DNA of 64,000 bases. Origin: Paenibacillus paeoniae (GTDB lineage: Bacteria > Bacillota > Bacilli > Paenibacillales > Paenibacillaceae). The stretch spans positions 21,356 to 85,355 of the forward strand of contig NZ_QUBQ01000010.1 in assembly GCF_003388735.1 (NCBI RefSeq). The letters run 5' to 3'. Under the pieces are notes generated by a model. It did not search any database, was not told the origin of the DNA, and was given only the letters and a program-made list of their open reading frames with translations. How positions within the stretch are numbered: the first letter of the stretch is position 1; every line of letters starts with the position of its first letter. The position numbers and the translations under genes are program-made. Shown in pieces: positions 8,583-17,007 of this stretch.

Positions 8583-9560
8583 TTACTTAATAATGTTGTT
8601 CTCCGGGTCCTTCACATAAGCCTTCATTGCGTCCGTTACGGTAATGCCTTGATCCTCTGCTGCAGACAAGTTAAGGATAAAGTCCAATTTCTCAGGCGTA
8701 CGAACATCAAGATCTCCAGGTTTCTTGCCATCTTTCAGTATCTCGACAGCCATCTGGCCTACCTCATAACCGTGATCAAAGTATTTGAATCCTACCGTCG
8801 CAAATGCGCCTTTCTCAACGGTATCCCGGTCAGCCGAGAAGAATGGAATTTTGTTTTTGTTCACTACGTCAATAATGGCTTCTACACCTTCTACAACTGT
8901 GTTATCCAACGTGACATACACTGCATCTACACGGCCAACTAATGATTGAGCCGCCTGTTGAACATCAGAGCTGTTCACAACAGCCGCTTTAACGACTTCA
9001 ATGCCATGTTTAGCTAGCGCCTCTTGAGCAATGTTGGTCATAACAACTGCATTGGTCTCACCTTCATTGATGACAACACCGACTTTTTTGACATCTGGAA
9101 GCTCTTTCGCGATAAAATCCATCAGTTGGACAATGGCTGCAGGATTCGTATCAGACGCACCCGTGACATTACCACCAGGCGCTTTAAGCTGTGGTACAAG
9201 CTTTACTGCCAACGGATCTGTTACAGCTGCGAACAATACTGGCTTCTCCTTCACAGCTTCAACCAAAGCGCTACTTGTATCTGTAGCAATGCCTAGAGCC
9301 AAGTCCGCTTTACCGGAAGCAATCTTTTCAGCAATGGACTTGTAGTTGTTTGGATCGCCTTGAGCATTGTTGTAGTCTACCTTCACTTTCAGCCCTGCAT
9401 CGTCAAGCGCTTTCAGAAATCCTTCGCGAGTAGCGTCTAATGAAGGATGCTCTACAATCTGGGAAATTGCGATGGTATAGTCCGCCTTCTCACTGCTGCA
9501 AGCGGCAGATACGGCCATAAGCGCCGCTAGTCCCAATCCAAGCCAAAACTTTTTTTTCAT
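8583..9560 (-). CDS. ABC transporter substrate-binding lipoprotein (TrpX-like, ABC_sub_bind family)
   Basis: 325 residues from the ATG at 9560 (MKKKFWLGLGLAALMAVSAA). An in-frame TTG two codons upstream is too close to the GAGGGG site to be likely. The signal peptide ends in a lipobox, with the lipidated cysteine at residue 21. The mature part has the two-lobed COG2984 pattern: DYTIAISQIVEHPSLDATREG, then VGVVINEGETNA and a C-terminal KPGDLDVRTPEKLDFILNLS. It captures the substrate outside the cell for the permease encoded 101 bp downstream. Related proteins bind tryptophan or other amino acids, but the ligand cannot be read from sequence. Confidence 0.88.
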   Translation of the reverse strand: MKKKFWLGLGLAALMAVSAACSSEKADYTIAISQIVEHPSLDATREGFLKALDDAGLKVKVDYNNAQGDPNNYKSIAEKIASGKADLALGIATDTSSALVEAVKEKPVLFAAVTDPLAVKLVPQLKAPGGNVTGASDTNPAAIVQLMDFIAKELPDVKKVGVVINEGETNAVVMTNIAQEALAKHGIEVVKAAVVNSSDVQQAAQSLVGRVDAVYVTLDNTVVEGVEAIIDVVNKNKIPFFSADRDTVEKGAFATVGFKYFDHGYEVGQMAVEILKDGKKPGDLDVRTPEKLDFILNLSAAEDQGITVTDAMKAYVKDPENNIIK

Positions 9561-9784
9561 ATTCAATTAACCCCTCTCTAATTATGCCTTACGATTCATT
9601 CTGATGGAAATGACCGACACATTAACACACTATTGCGCTATTGCTGTACCCAAATAAAGTCAATGTGTATGACACATCCACAAAGCTGTTGCTATTGGAC
9701 AGCTTCATTAATTTATATACATATCTTATAGGTGCAAGGAATTCACGTCAATCTTAATATTAAGGAAAGCAACCCAAGAGTTAT

Positions 9785-9824
9785 TAAAAACAAAAAACTG
9801 CCCCGAGCAAAGCTCGGAGCAGTT
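9785..9824 (-). terminator. Terminator of the str operon (after tuf)
   Basis: Minus-strand hairpin AACTGCTCCGAGC/GCTCGGGGCAGTT with a short TTT loop at 9797-9824, followed by TTTTTTG and more U-rich sequence. It starts 30 bp after the tuf stop codon. Confidence 0.9.
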
Positions 9825-9853
9825 CTATGCTATGCAGCTCACGCTGCATCGCA

Positions 9854-11044
9854 TTATTTTTGGATTGTAGCTACAGCGCCAGCGCCTACAGTACGACCGC
9901 CTTCACGGATGGAGAAGCGAGTTCCTTCTTCAACTGCGATTGGTGAGATCAGTTCTACAGTAACTGTGATGTTGTCGCCAGGCATTACCATTTCAGTACC
10001 TTCAGGCAGGTTGATGATACCTGTTACGTCAGTTGTACGGAAATAGAATTGTGGACGGTAGCCAGTGAAGAAAGGCTTATGACGGCCACCCTCTTCTTTA
10101 GTCAGAACGTAGATTTGAGCTGTGAAGTTCGTATGTTGCTTAACCGAACCCGGCTTAGCCAATACTTGACCACGCTCAATGTCTTTACGGTCTACACCGC
10201 GAAGCAATGCGCCAACGTTGTCGCCTGCTTGAGCGGAGTCAAGCAATTTACGGAACATCTCAACGCCCGTAACAACGGATTTGCGAGTTTCTTCTTGAAG
10301 ACCGATGATTTCGATCTCGTCGCCAACTTTGATAATACCACGCTCTACGCGACCTGTAGCAACTGTACCACGGCCTGTGATTGTGAATACGTCCTCGACA
10401 GGCATAAGGAAAGGCTTAGCCGTGTCGCGCTCTGGAGTTGGGATGTAAGTGTCGACTTGTTCGAACAACTCGATGATTTTCTCAGCCCAAGGACCATCTG
10501 GGTTTTGCAGTGCTTCACGAGCAGCGCCGCGGATGATTGGAGTGTCGTCGCCTGGGAACTCGTACTCGGAAAGAAGGTCGCGAACTTCCATCTCAACCAG
10601 TTCAAGAAGCTCTTCGTCTTCAACCATGTCGCATTTGTTCAAGAATACAACGATGTAAGGAACGCCTACTTGGCGGGAGAGCAAGATGTGCTCGCGCGTT
10701 TGTGGCATTGGGCCGTCAGATGCGGATACAACCAGGATTGCTCCGTCCATTTGAGCCGCGCCAGTGATCATGTTTTTAACATAGTCGGCGTGACCTGGGC
10801 AGTCAACGTGAGCGTAGTGACGGTTAGGAGTCTCATACTCAACGTGAGCTGTGGAGATAGTGATACCGCGCTCGCGCTCTTCTGGAGCTTTATCGATTTG
10901 GTCGAATGCGATTGCCGCGCCGCCGTATTTTTTGGAAAGTACAGTTGTAATCGCAGCAGTCAGTGTTGTTTTACCATGGTCAACGTGACCGATTGTACCG
11001 ATGTTAACATGCGGTTTGTTACGTTCAAATTTTGCCTTAGCCAT
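9854..11044 (-). CDS. tuf: Elongation factor Tu
   Basis: 396 residues. G1 is GHVDHGKT (residues 19-26), followed by DCPGHADY (G3) and NKCDMV (G4). EF-Tu delivers aminoacyl-tRNA to the ribosomal A site. The C-terminal barrel ends GRTVGAGAVATI. Residues contacted by kirromycin-type drugs look ordinary. It is the last gene of the str operon, 120 bp after fusA, with a strong terminator downstream. Confidence 0.98.
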   Translation of the reverse strand: MAKAKFERNKPHVNIGTIGHVDHGKTTLTAAITTVLSKKYGGAAIAFDQIDKAPEERERGITISTAHVEYETPNRHYAHVDCPGHADYVKNMITGAAQMDGAILVVSASDGPMPQTREHILLSRQVGVPYIVVFLNKCDMVEDEELLELVEMEVRDLLSEYEFPGDDTPIIRGAAREALQNPDGPWAEKIIELFEQVDTYIPTPERDTAKPFLMPVEDVFTITGRGTVATGRVERGIIKVGDEIEIIGLQEETRKSVVTGVEMFRKLLDSAQAGDNVGALLRGVDRKDIERGQVLAKPGSVKQHTNFTAQIYVLTKEEGGRHKPFFTGYRPQFYFRTTDVTGIINLPEGTEMVMPGDNITVTVELISPIAVEEGTRFSIREGGRTVGAGAVATIQK

Positions 11045-11164
11045 TGAACTGAGTCCTCCTCAATATAACTTGATATTTTTTATGGGTGGGCCGACACCGA
11101 GAGTGCAAGCATACCTGATGACGGCCAATTAAAAACATTTGTTGCAGTGGGACTTCGAGTAAAA

Positions 11165-13243
11165 TTACTCTCCGCCTTTATGCTTGGAGATGATCTCTTC
11201 GGAGATCGACTTAGGAACTTCTTCGTAGTGAGAAAGCTCCATCGAGAATACGCCGCGTCCTTGTGTACCGGAACGAAGTGTAGTGGAATAACCAAACATC
11301 TCGGAGAGAGGCACCTTAGCACGGATAATTTGCGCGCCACCGCGCGCATCCATACCTTCGATACGACCACGACGGGAGTTCAGCATGCCCATTACGTCGC
11401 CCATGTACTCTTCAGGAACAGTAACTTCAACCTTCATGATTGGCTCAAGAAGGACAGGCTTACATTTTTCTTTCGCAGCTTTAAGCGCCAGGGAACCTGC
11501 AATCTTAAACGCCATCTCCGAGGAATCGACGTCATGGTAGGAACCATCGACAACAGTAGCTTTGATATCAACGAGCGGGAAGCCAGCGATAACGCCGTTC
11601 TTCATCGACTCTTCGATACCAGCCTGGATCGGAGCGATAAATTCACGAGGAATTGATCCACCCACGACTTTGCTTTCGAAGATAAAGCCTGTACCAGCCT
11701 CTTGAGGTTGGAACTCAACCCAACAATGACCGAACTGACCTTTACCACCGGACTGACGAACGAACTTACCTTCAACCTTAGCCGCTTGGCGGAAAGTTTC
11801 ACGGTAAGCAACCTGAGGTTTACCAACATTCGTCTCAACTTTGAATTCACGAAGCATACGGTCAACGAGGATCTCAAGGTGAAGCTCACCCATACCCGCG
11901 ATGATCGTTTGGTTCGTTTCTTCGTCTGTATAAGCACGGAATGTAGGATCTTCCTCAGCGAGCTTGGAGATTGCAACGCCAAGTTTATCTTGGTCTGCTT
12001 TCGTCTTAGGCTCGATAGCGATTTGGATAACTGGCTCAGGGAAGTTCATCGATTCAAGAACGATTGGGGACTTCTCGTCACACAGCGTATCACCTGTAGT
12101 TGTATCCTTCAGACCTACTGCAGCTGCAATATCGCCCGAGTGTACTTCGGAGATCTCTTGACGGCTATTCGCATGCATCTGCAGAATCCGGCCAATCCGC
12201 TCACGCTTGTTCTTAGTTGCATTAAGAACATACGAACCGGACTTCAGGACACCAGAGTATACACGGAAGAACGTCAAACGACCAACGTAAGGGTCTGTCA
12301 TGATTTTGAATGCCAGAGCCGAGAACGGCTCGGAATCAGATGAAAGACGAACTGCTTCTTCACCGTCTTCAAGCGTACCTTTGATTGCTGGTACGTCAAC
12401 CGGTGCAGGCAGGTAGTCAACAACTGCATCCAATACCAATTGAACACCTTTGTTACGGTACGAGGAGCCTGCAACAACTGGGAAGATCTTAACTTCGCAA
12501 ACACCTTTACGAAGGACTGCTTTCAGTTCTGGAATCGTAATTTCTTCGCCTTCCAGATACTTCATCATCAGTTCCTCATCCAGTTCAGCAACTTTCTCTA
12601 CCAGCTCAAGACGAAGTTCTTCGACTTGCTCTTTGTACTCAGCCGGAATCTCGGATTGGATCGGATCCTTACCAAGATCGTCTTTGTACGTATACGCTAC
12701 GCGCTCGATGATGTCGATTACGCCAACGAAGTCGGATTCAGCGCCGATTGGCAACTGAATAGCAACGGCATTTGCTTGCAGACGCTCACGCATGTCTTTA
12801 ACAACATTCAGGTAGTCTGCGCCGATGATATCCATCTTGTTAACATAAGCGATCCGAGGAACGCCATAACGGTCAGCTTGACGCCATACAGTCTCAGACT
12901 GTGGCTCAACGCCTTCTTTCGCACTGAAAACACCAACGGCCCCGTCCAATACGCGTAGGGAACGTTCAACTTCTACTGTGAAGTCAACGTGACCTGGGGT
13001 ATCGATGATATTAATGCGGTTACCCTTCCATTGAGCGGTTGTCGCGGCAGACGTAATCGTGATGCCGCGCTCTTGTTCTTGCTCCATCCAGTCCATCGTA
13101 GCTGCACCTTCGTGCACCTCGCCGATTTTGTGGGTACGGCCTGTGAAGAACAAGATCCGTTCAGTAGTTGTGGTTTTACCAGCGTCAATATGCGCCATAA
13201 TACCGATATTACGCGTATTTTCCAAGGAGAACTCTCTTGCCAT
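11165..13243 (-). CDS. fusA: Elongation factor G
   Basis: 692 residues, the usual bacterial EF-G length. It begins MAREFSLENTRNIGIMAHID with P-loop AHIDAGKTT, DTPGHVDF (G3) and NKMD (G4), followed by domains II to V. The C-terminus includes MDARGGAQIIRAKVPLSEMF. EF-G translocates tRNAs and mRNA and recycles ribosomes with RRF. Position between rpsG (29 bp upstream) and tuf is the standard str order. Confidence 0.98.
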   Translation of the reverse strand: MAREFSLENTRNIGIMAHIDAGKTTTTERILFFTGRTHKIGEVHEGAATMDWMEQEQERGITITSAATTAQWKGNRINIIDTPGHVDFTVEVERSLRVLDGAVGVFSAKEGVEPQSETVWRQADRYGVPRIAYVNKMDIIGADYLNVVKDMRERLQANAVAIQLPIGAESDFVGVIDIIERVAYTYKDDLGKDPIQSEIPAEYKEQVEELRLELVEKVAELDEELMMKYLEGEEITIPELKAVLRKGVCEVKIFPVVAGSSYRNKGVQLVLDAVVDYLPAPVDVPAIKGTLEDGEEAVRLSSDSEPFSALAFKIMTDPYVGRLTFFRVYSGVLKSGSYVLNATKNKRERIGRILQMHANSRQEISEVHSGDIAAAVGLKDTTTGDTLCDEKSPIVLESMNFPEPVIQIAIEPKTKADQDKLGVAISKLAEEDPTFRAYTDEETNQTIIAGMGELHLEILVDRMLREFKVETNVGKPQVAYRETFRQAAKVEGKFVRQSGGKGQFGHCWVEFQPQEAGTGFIFESKVVGGSIPREFIAPIQAGIEESMKNGVIAGFPLVDIKATVVDGSYHDVDSSEMAFKIAGSLALKAAKEKCKPVLLEPIMKVEVTVPEEYMGDVMGMLNSRRGRIEGMDARGGAQIIRAKVPLSEMFGYSTTLRSGTQGRGVFSMELSHYEEVPKSISEEIISKHKGGE

Positions 13244-13272
13244 GAATATGTCTCCTCTCGTTAATGGTTATC

Positions 13273-13743
13273 CTACCAACGGTAGTGAGCAAACGCTTTG
13301 TTTGCTTCAGCCATTTTGTGCGTGTCTTCACGCTTTTTAACGGATGCGCCAGTGTTGTTGGAAGCATCCAGAATTTCAGCAGCCAAACGTTCTGTCATCG
13401 TTTTCTCGCCGCGGTTACGCGAGTAGTTCACGAGCCAACGAAGACCAAGAGCCGTACGGCGCTCAGGCTTAACCTCGATTGGTACTTGGTAGTTAGAGCC
13501 GCCTACACGACGAGCTTTAACCTCAAGAACCGGCATAATGTTTTTCAAAGCTGCTTCGAACACTTCCATTGGATCTTTTCCCGAGCGTTCTTGGATCAGT
13601 TTGAATGCATCATATAACAATGTTTGTGCAGTGCCTCTCTTACCGTCGATCATAATACGGTTGATTAGGCGGGTAACCAGTTTGCTATTGTAAACCGGAT
13701 CCGGAAGCACATCACGTTTCGTTACAGGACCTTTGCGTGGCAT
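13273..13743 (-). CDS. rpsG: 30S ribosomal protein S7
   Basis: 156 residues beginning MPRKGPVTKRDVLPDPVYNS. S7 is a primary binder of the 16S 3' domain and contacts the E-site tRNA. The C-terminal KKREDTHKMAEANKAFAHYR is the typical helix that reaches the exit site. Normal length. It sits between rpsL and fusA. Confidence 0.97.
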   Translation of the reverse strand: MPRKGPVTKRDVLPDPVYNSKLVTRLINRIMIDGKRGTAQTLLYDAFKLIQERSGKDPMEVFEAALKNIMPVLEVKARRVGGSNYQVPIEVKPERRTALGLRWLVNYSRNRGEKTMTERLAAEILDASNNTGASVKKREDTHKMAEANKAFAHYRW

Positions 13744-13809
13744 GAGAAAGTCCCCCTTTCTTCTAATAGTAACTTGTTCTAGCTTGTTATCAACAAGGTA
13801 GTGTTATAC

Positions 13810-14229
13810 TTATTTCTTAACTTTTGGACGCTTAGTACCGTATTTCGAACGGGATTGGTTACGGTTGTTAACACCTGCTGTATCCAATGCGCCGCGCACG
13901 ATATGGTAACGAACACCCGGAAGGTCTTTTACACGACCGCCGCGGATCAGAACCACGCTGTGCTCTTGAAGGTTATGACCGATACCTGGAATGTACGCTG
14001 TAACCTCAACACGGTTAGTCAAACGTACACGCGCATACTTACGAAGCGCGGAGTTCGGTTTTTTCGGAGTCATAGTACCTACACGAGTGCACACACCGCG
14101 TTTTTGAGGCGCGCTGATGTCAGTTGATTCACGTTTCAGAGCGTTAAAGCCTTTTTGCAAGGCTGGCGATTTCGATTTAACGACCTTCGCTTGACGTCCT
14201 TTACGAACGAGCTGGTTAATTGTTGGCAT
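13810..14229 (-). CDS. rpsL: 30S ribosomal protein S12
   Basis: 139 residues beginning MPTINQLVRKGRQAKVVKSK. The decoding-site loops TPKKPNSALRK and RGGRVKDLPGVRYH carry the wild-type lysines whose replacement gives streptomycin resistance, so a streptomycin-sensitive S12 is predicted. First gene of the str operon. A GGAGGGGG-type site precedes the ATG, and a SigA promoter lies at 14361-14390. Confidence 0.97.
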   Translation of the reverse strand: MPTINQLVRKGRQAKVVKSKSPALQKGFNALKRESTDISAPQKRGVCTRVGTMTPKKPNSALRKYARVRLTNRVEVTAYIPGIGHNLQEHSVVLIRGGRVKDLPGVRYHIVRGALDTAGVNNRNQSRSKYGTKRPKVKK

Positions 14230-14360
14230 GTTGCCACCCCCTCCCTTTATTCATGTCTTTATGATGGTAGACATTTCACCCAATTTTAAGCCCACAGAGC
14301 CAGGCGGTTCATTATTGAACTTGAGTATTCCATAAGCCTAGTCGTCAGGCACACTCCGAT

Positions 14361-14390
14361 ATATTATCACTTCGCACATATACATGTCAA
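14361..14390 (-). promoter_or_regulatory. Promoter of the str operon (rpsL-rpsG-fusA-tuf)
   Basis: Minus-strand TTGACA (14385-14390) and TAATAT (14361-14366) are spaced by 18 bp. It lies between the 262-residue unknown gene and rpsL, so the str genes need not depend on read-through from rpoBC. Sequence-based only. Confidence 0.7.
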
Positions 14391-14447
14391 GCGTGAAATG
14401 GGTTGTTTTATGTCGAATAGATATCTTTACAAAAGTTTATTTTGTGA

Positions 14448-15236
14448 TTAGATCATTGCACTCGGGCCCAGATAGACTTCATAGCTTACTCCATCAATAA
14501 TTACATCGTCTGACCGGATGTTTCTAGAACGAATAATCTCCGCGCTATGCATGAGATTTGCTTTGATGAGAATGGAATGATAATAGGTAACTAGAAAGTT
14601 TAAGACTGTACTAACTGCAATGGCAGATCTCTCTGAAGGAATATGCCATGAATCTATGACAGCAACCTTCCCCGTAATAGACAAATGAATTTGTTCATAA
14701 ATAATTCCTTGATCCTGCTCCAGCAGCTTGTCCGCATAAGACTCGAACGAATGCGCGTATACCTCCGCGCCATTTGCACGGATTACGATTTCGTCCTCGC
14801 TCACACTCTCTAGCTCCAAATGCGTCTCCTCGAATATCATTTCGAACTTGTCCGCCACATCCTCAATGTCGTATCTATGCTTCCACACCTTCAATACAAA
14901 ATTAAAAGGACTGGACTGGCTCTTCTTTGTTTCGTCCAGGTCATCACTCAGAAAAGCCGCGATCTCAATGGGATGATCCAAATTGAGGGGCTCCTTATAC
15001 TCTGTATGTCCGAATTCAACCATCTCAATGAGTTTATTGTGATGTTCATTAACCTGACCAGGATGGAGCGTCATGTACATAAAGTCTGTTGTAATGACGA
15101 GCTCTTCCGCTCCCTTTTTTTCAAATGCTGTCTGTATGCCTGCTATATTTGCATGAAAGCAGTCTGCATCGTCCTGAATCTCTAGACGCTTCCTGATTAT
15201 ATCCAATAGATCGTCCAACTTGTATTTGGTAGTCAT
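14448..15236 (-). CDS. Conserved-looking protein of unknown function (262 aa)
   Basis: 262 residues, acidic, with no signal peptide or membrane segment, so probably cytoplasmic. It begins MTTKYKLDDLLDIIRKRLEI after a clear AAGGAGAATCAT ribosome-binding site. I do not recognise a domain. The C-terminal third (VIDSWHIPSERSAIAVSTVL onward) has mixed alpha/beta character and the N-terminal part is helical. It is the last of three unknown genes inserted between rpoC and rpsL. The str promoter lies between it and rpsL. Good codon structure and a strong start support a real gene. Confidence 0.7.
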   Translation of the reverse strand: MTTKYKLDDLLDIIRKRLEIQDDADCFHANIAGIQTAFEKKGAEELVITTDFMYMTLHPGQVNEHHNKLIEMVEFGHTEYKEPLNLDHPIEIAAFLSDDLDETKKSQSSPFNFVLKVWKHRYDIEDVADKFEMIFEETHLELESVSEDEIVIRANGAEVYAHSFESYADKLLEQDQGIIYEQIHLSITGKVAVIDSWHIPSERSAIAVSTVLNFLVTYYHSILIKANLMHSAEIIRSRNIRSDDVIIDGVSYEVYLGPSAMI

Positions 15237-15392
15237 ATGATTCTCCTTGTTGCTGCTTAAGTGTCATGTCATATCGTTCAAATTTACCCTATTAATCGGC
15301 CCTCCGCCTGCTGCTTGTTGGATTGATTGAACCATACCTCCTTCGAATGAAGGTCTATCGCATCTTCTAGTCTACATGATAGAAAGGATTGC

Positions 15393-16490
15393 TTAGCGTG
15401 TCTGCAACTGCTCTATAATTTGCTCACGGCTCATTCCGCTAATTTGTTCCGTTTGTTCTAGACCAAGTGCATCTCGGATAAAGATCAGTTTGTCTCCATT
15501 TGGAGTAATCTTAACATCCTCACTGGCATTTCGCAGATAATCCAGGGTTGCAACCCCATTATCATCAAAGGAAATTTGAAATGGTAGGCTTGCCGGAACG
15601 TATTCATCAAATCCCGCGCGTGTCGTCAAAAACAACATATATGGCTTGCCTAGCTCAATCCTTTCAAAATACGGCCTTGCTCTTTTCACTTCATATAACC
15701 GATCGTCATGCCTTAATGCAATTAATTCATAGCTTAGGATGGATATAGAAATTTTTTCTTCATTCGTGCCGCCATATAAAACATGATCTACAACGAATGA
15801 GTATTCATCTGAATAGTAGTTGGATGCTCTATGTGTCGTGCCAAGTTTTTTTTCATAACGGCCTTCGACGATAAGTTCAGCTTGTTCCCATATATCCTTC
15901 AACTCTGTAGTAATGGCCTGATCCGGTACATTCAGTCGTTGCCTGTAGGCCTGGGCTTCATATTGCTCCGGCTTATGCAGCAGTTCCACCTGCTCTGCTC
16001 CATCGCTGTCTTGATGCACATAAGAAATAACGCCATAAGAGAAATGAATCGCATCCGTTCCAGCATCGTTCAAATAATAGATAACCCGGCCAACGTCGCC
16101 GCCGCCTAGCCAGTCAGGCGCTCCAGCCATTTGATTGAGCTGCTTCTTGATCGTCTCATCGTCCGTATATGTCTCCAGCTTCTCTTTGATTTCCTCTAAC
16201 GTAACACGCTTCTGATCTTGTGCAAGCTCGCCAACAATGATAAGCCCTTCACGCAGCCACACACCAGGACGCATCACATCATGGGCTTTTAAAAAGTTTA
16301 ATTCACTAATTTGCTCATCATTCTTCGCAAGCGCATACAATTTGTCATAGTTTGTGTATTCAGCCATATCCAGCTCATGCTCGGCTATGACCTCTTCAAT
16401 CCCTTTCCTTTCCCATAACAAGGAGGCTAACAGGAGAAATGCTGCTATAGCGGATAGGGTAACGTATATTGATTTATACCTCACATTCAT
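15393..16490 (-). CDS. Membrane-anchored extracellular protein of unknown function, two domains
   Basis: 365 residues. One hydrophobic segment at about 9-26 follows a basic start, so the protein is probably anchored with the rest outside. Residues about 74-172 form a domain containing PGVWLREGLIIVGEL, DQKRVT and AGAPDWLGGG. The same domain occurs in the exported protein at 43661-44293. The second half (about 190-330: AELIVEGRYEKK, YSFVVDHVLYGG, LGKPYMLFLT) looks like a beta-rich extracellular domain seen in many Firmicute hypothetical proteins. The start has AAGGAGCGATGA in front. It follows a 75-codon membrane protein by 38 bp. Confidence 0.75.
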   Translation of the reverse strand: MNVRYKSIYVTLSAIAAFLLLASLLWERKGIEEVIAEHELDMAEYTNYDKLYALAKNDEQISELNFLKAHDVMRPGVWLREGLIIVGELAQDQKRVTLEEIKEKLETYTDDETIKKQLNQMAGAPDWLGGGDVGRVIYYLNDAGTDAIHFSYGVISYVHQDSDGAEQVELLHKPEQYEAQAYRQRLNVPDQAITTELKDIWEQAELIVEGRYEKKLGTTHRASNYYSDEYSFVVDHVLYGGTNEEKISISILSYELIALRHDDRLYEVKRARPYFERIELGKPYMLFLTTRAGFDEYVPASLPFQISFDDNGVATLDYLRNASEDVKITPNGDKLIFIRDALGLEQTEQISGMSREQIIEQLQTR

Positions 16491-16528
16491 CGCTCCTTAT
16501 ATCATCATCCTGAACAAACACACTCTAT

Positions 16529-16756
16529 TTATATACACCTATTCTGTGAGGGATAAACAGCTCTGGCTTTATGCCGCATACCGATTATATTTCTCTCCAG
16601 CTTCAACAAGTCCTCCTGATGATTGACAAAAGCTGATTGATCACCCTTCACTCCATTACTGCTTCCTTCATCTGCTTTACGCTCCAACCATATTGAAATG
16701 ATAGCCAGCGCAATTAACAAGATCAGAACAAGCAGCTTTAGCGAGATGCTCTTCAC
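16529..16756 (-). CDS. Small single-pass membrane protein, unknown function
   Basis: 75 residues if translation starts at GTG 16756 (MKSISLKLLVLILLIALAII), which is spaced 9 nt from an AAAGGAG site. A TTG three codons earlier touches that site and is less likely. Residues about 5-24 form one membrane helix, followed by a charged soluble tail. No family recognised. It is first in a probable three-gene unit with the 365- and 262-residue unknown genes. It could be a spurious open frame, but the ribosome-binding site and hydrophobic pattern argue for a gene. Confidence 0.5.
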   Translation of the reverse strand: MKSISLKLLVLILLIALAIISIWLERKADEGSSNGVKGDQSAFVNHQEDLLKLERNIIGMRHKARAVYPSQNRCI

Positions 16757-16923
16757 TACATTCAACTCCTTTATGATGGCTATAAAGAAGCTGGTATCGC
16801 ACCCTCATCTTATAGAACGCTCCACCTAACTTCAAAGTTGCCCCAAAATCTCCATTTCAACAAAAAATGGTTTATTACTAACTAGCATATTCCGCATTAT
16901 GCCGTCAGGTTTCCTCCTTGGGC

Positions 16924-16980
16924 AAAAGAAAAGCGACACATGTATCACTCGCATAGCGTGTGAGGAACATGTGTCGCTTT
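16924..16980 (-). terminator. Terminator after rpoC
   Basis: A 14-bp perfect stem, AAAGCGACACATGT on one arm and its complement on the other (16930-16943 and 16967-16980), with a loop that itself can pair (CACTCGC/GCGTGTG). On the minus strand it is followed by CTTTTGCCC. It ends the rpoBC transcript before the three accessory genes. Confidence 0.8.
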
Positions 16981-17007
16981 ATGTGAACCGTCTATAGACG
17001 ATTTGTC

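Noticed and set aside
10049..11047. 332-codon open frame antisense to tuf
   Set aside because: Shadow of the highly biased EF-Tu gene, Cys/Val-rich and without protein-like motifs.
14230..14447. L7Ae-like small gene (ybxF/rplGB) upstream of rpsL
   Set aside because: No open frame of about 80 codons exists there. The gap holds only the str promoter and AT-rich sequence.
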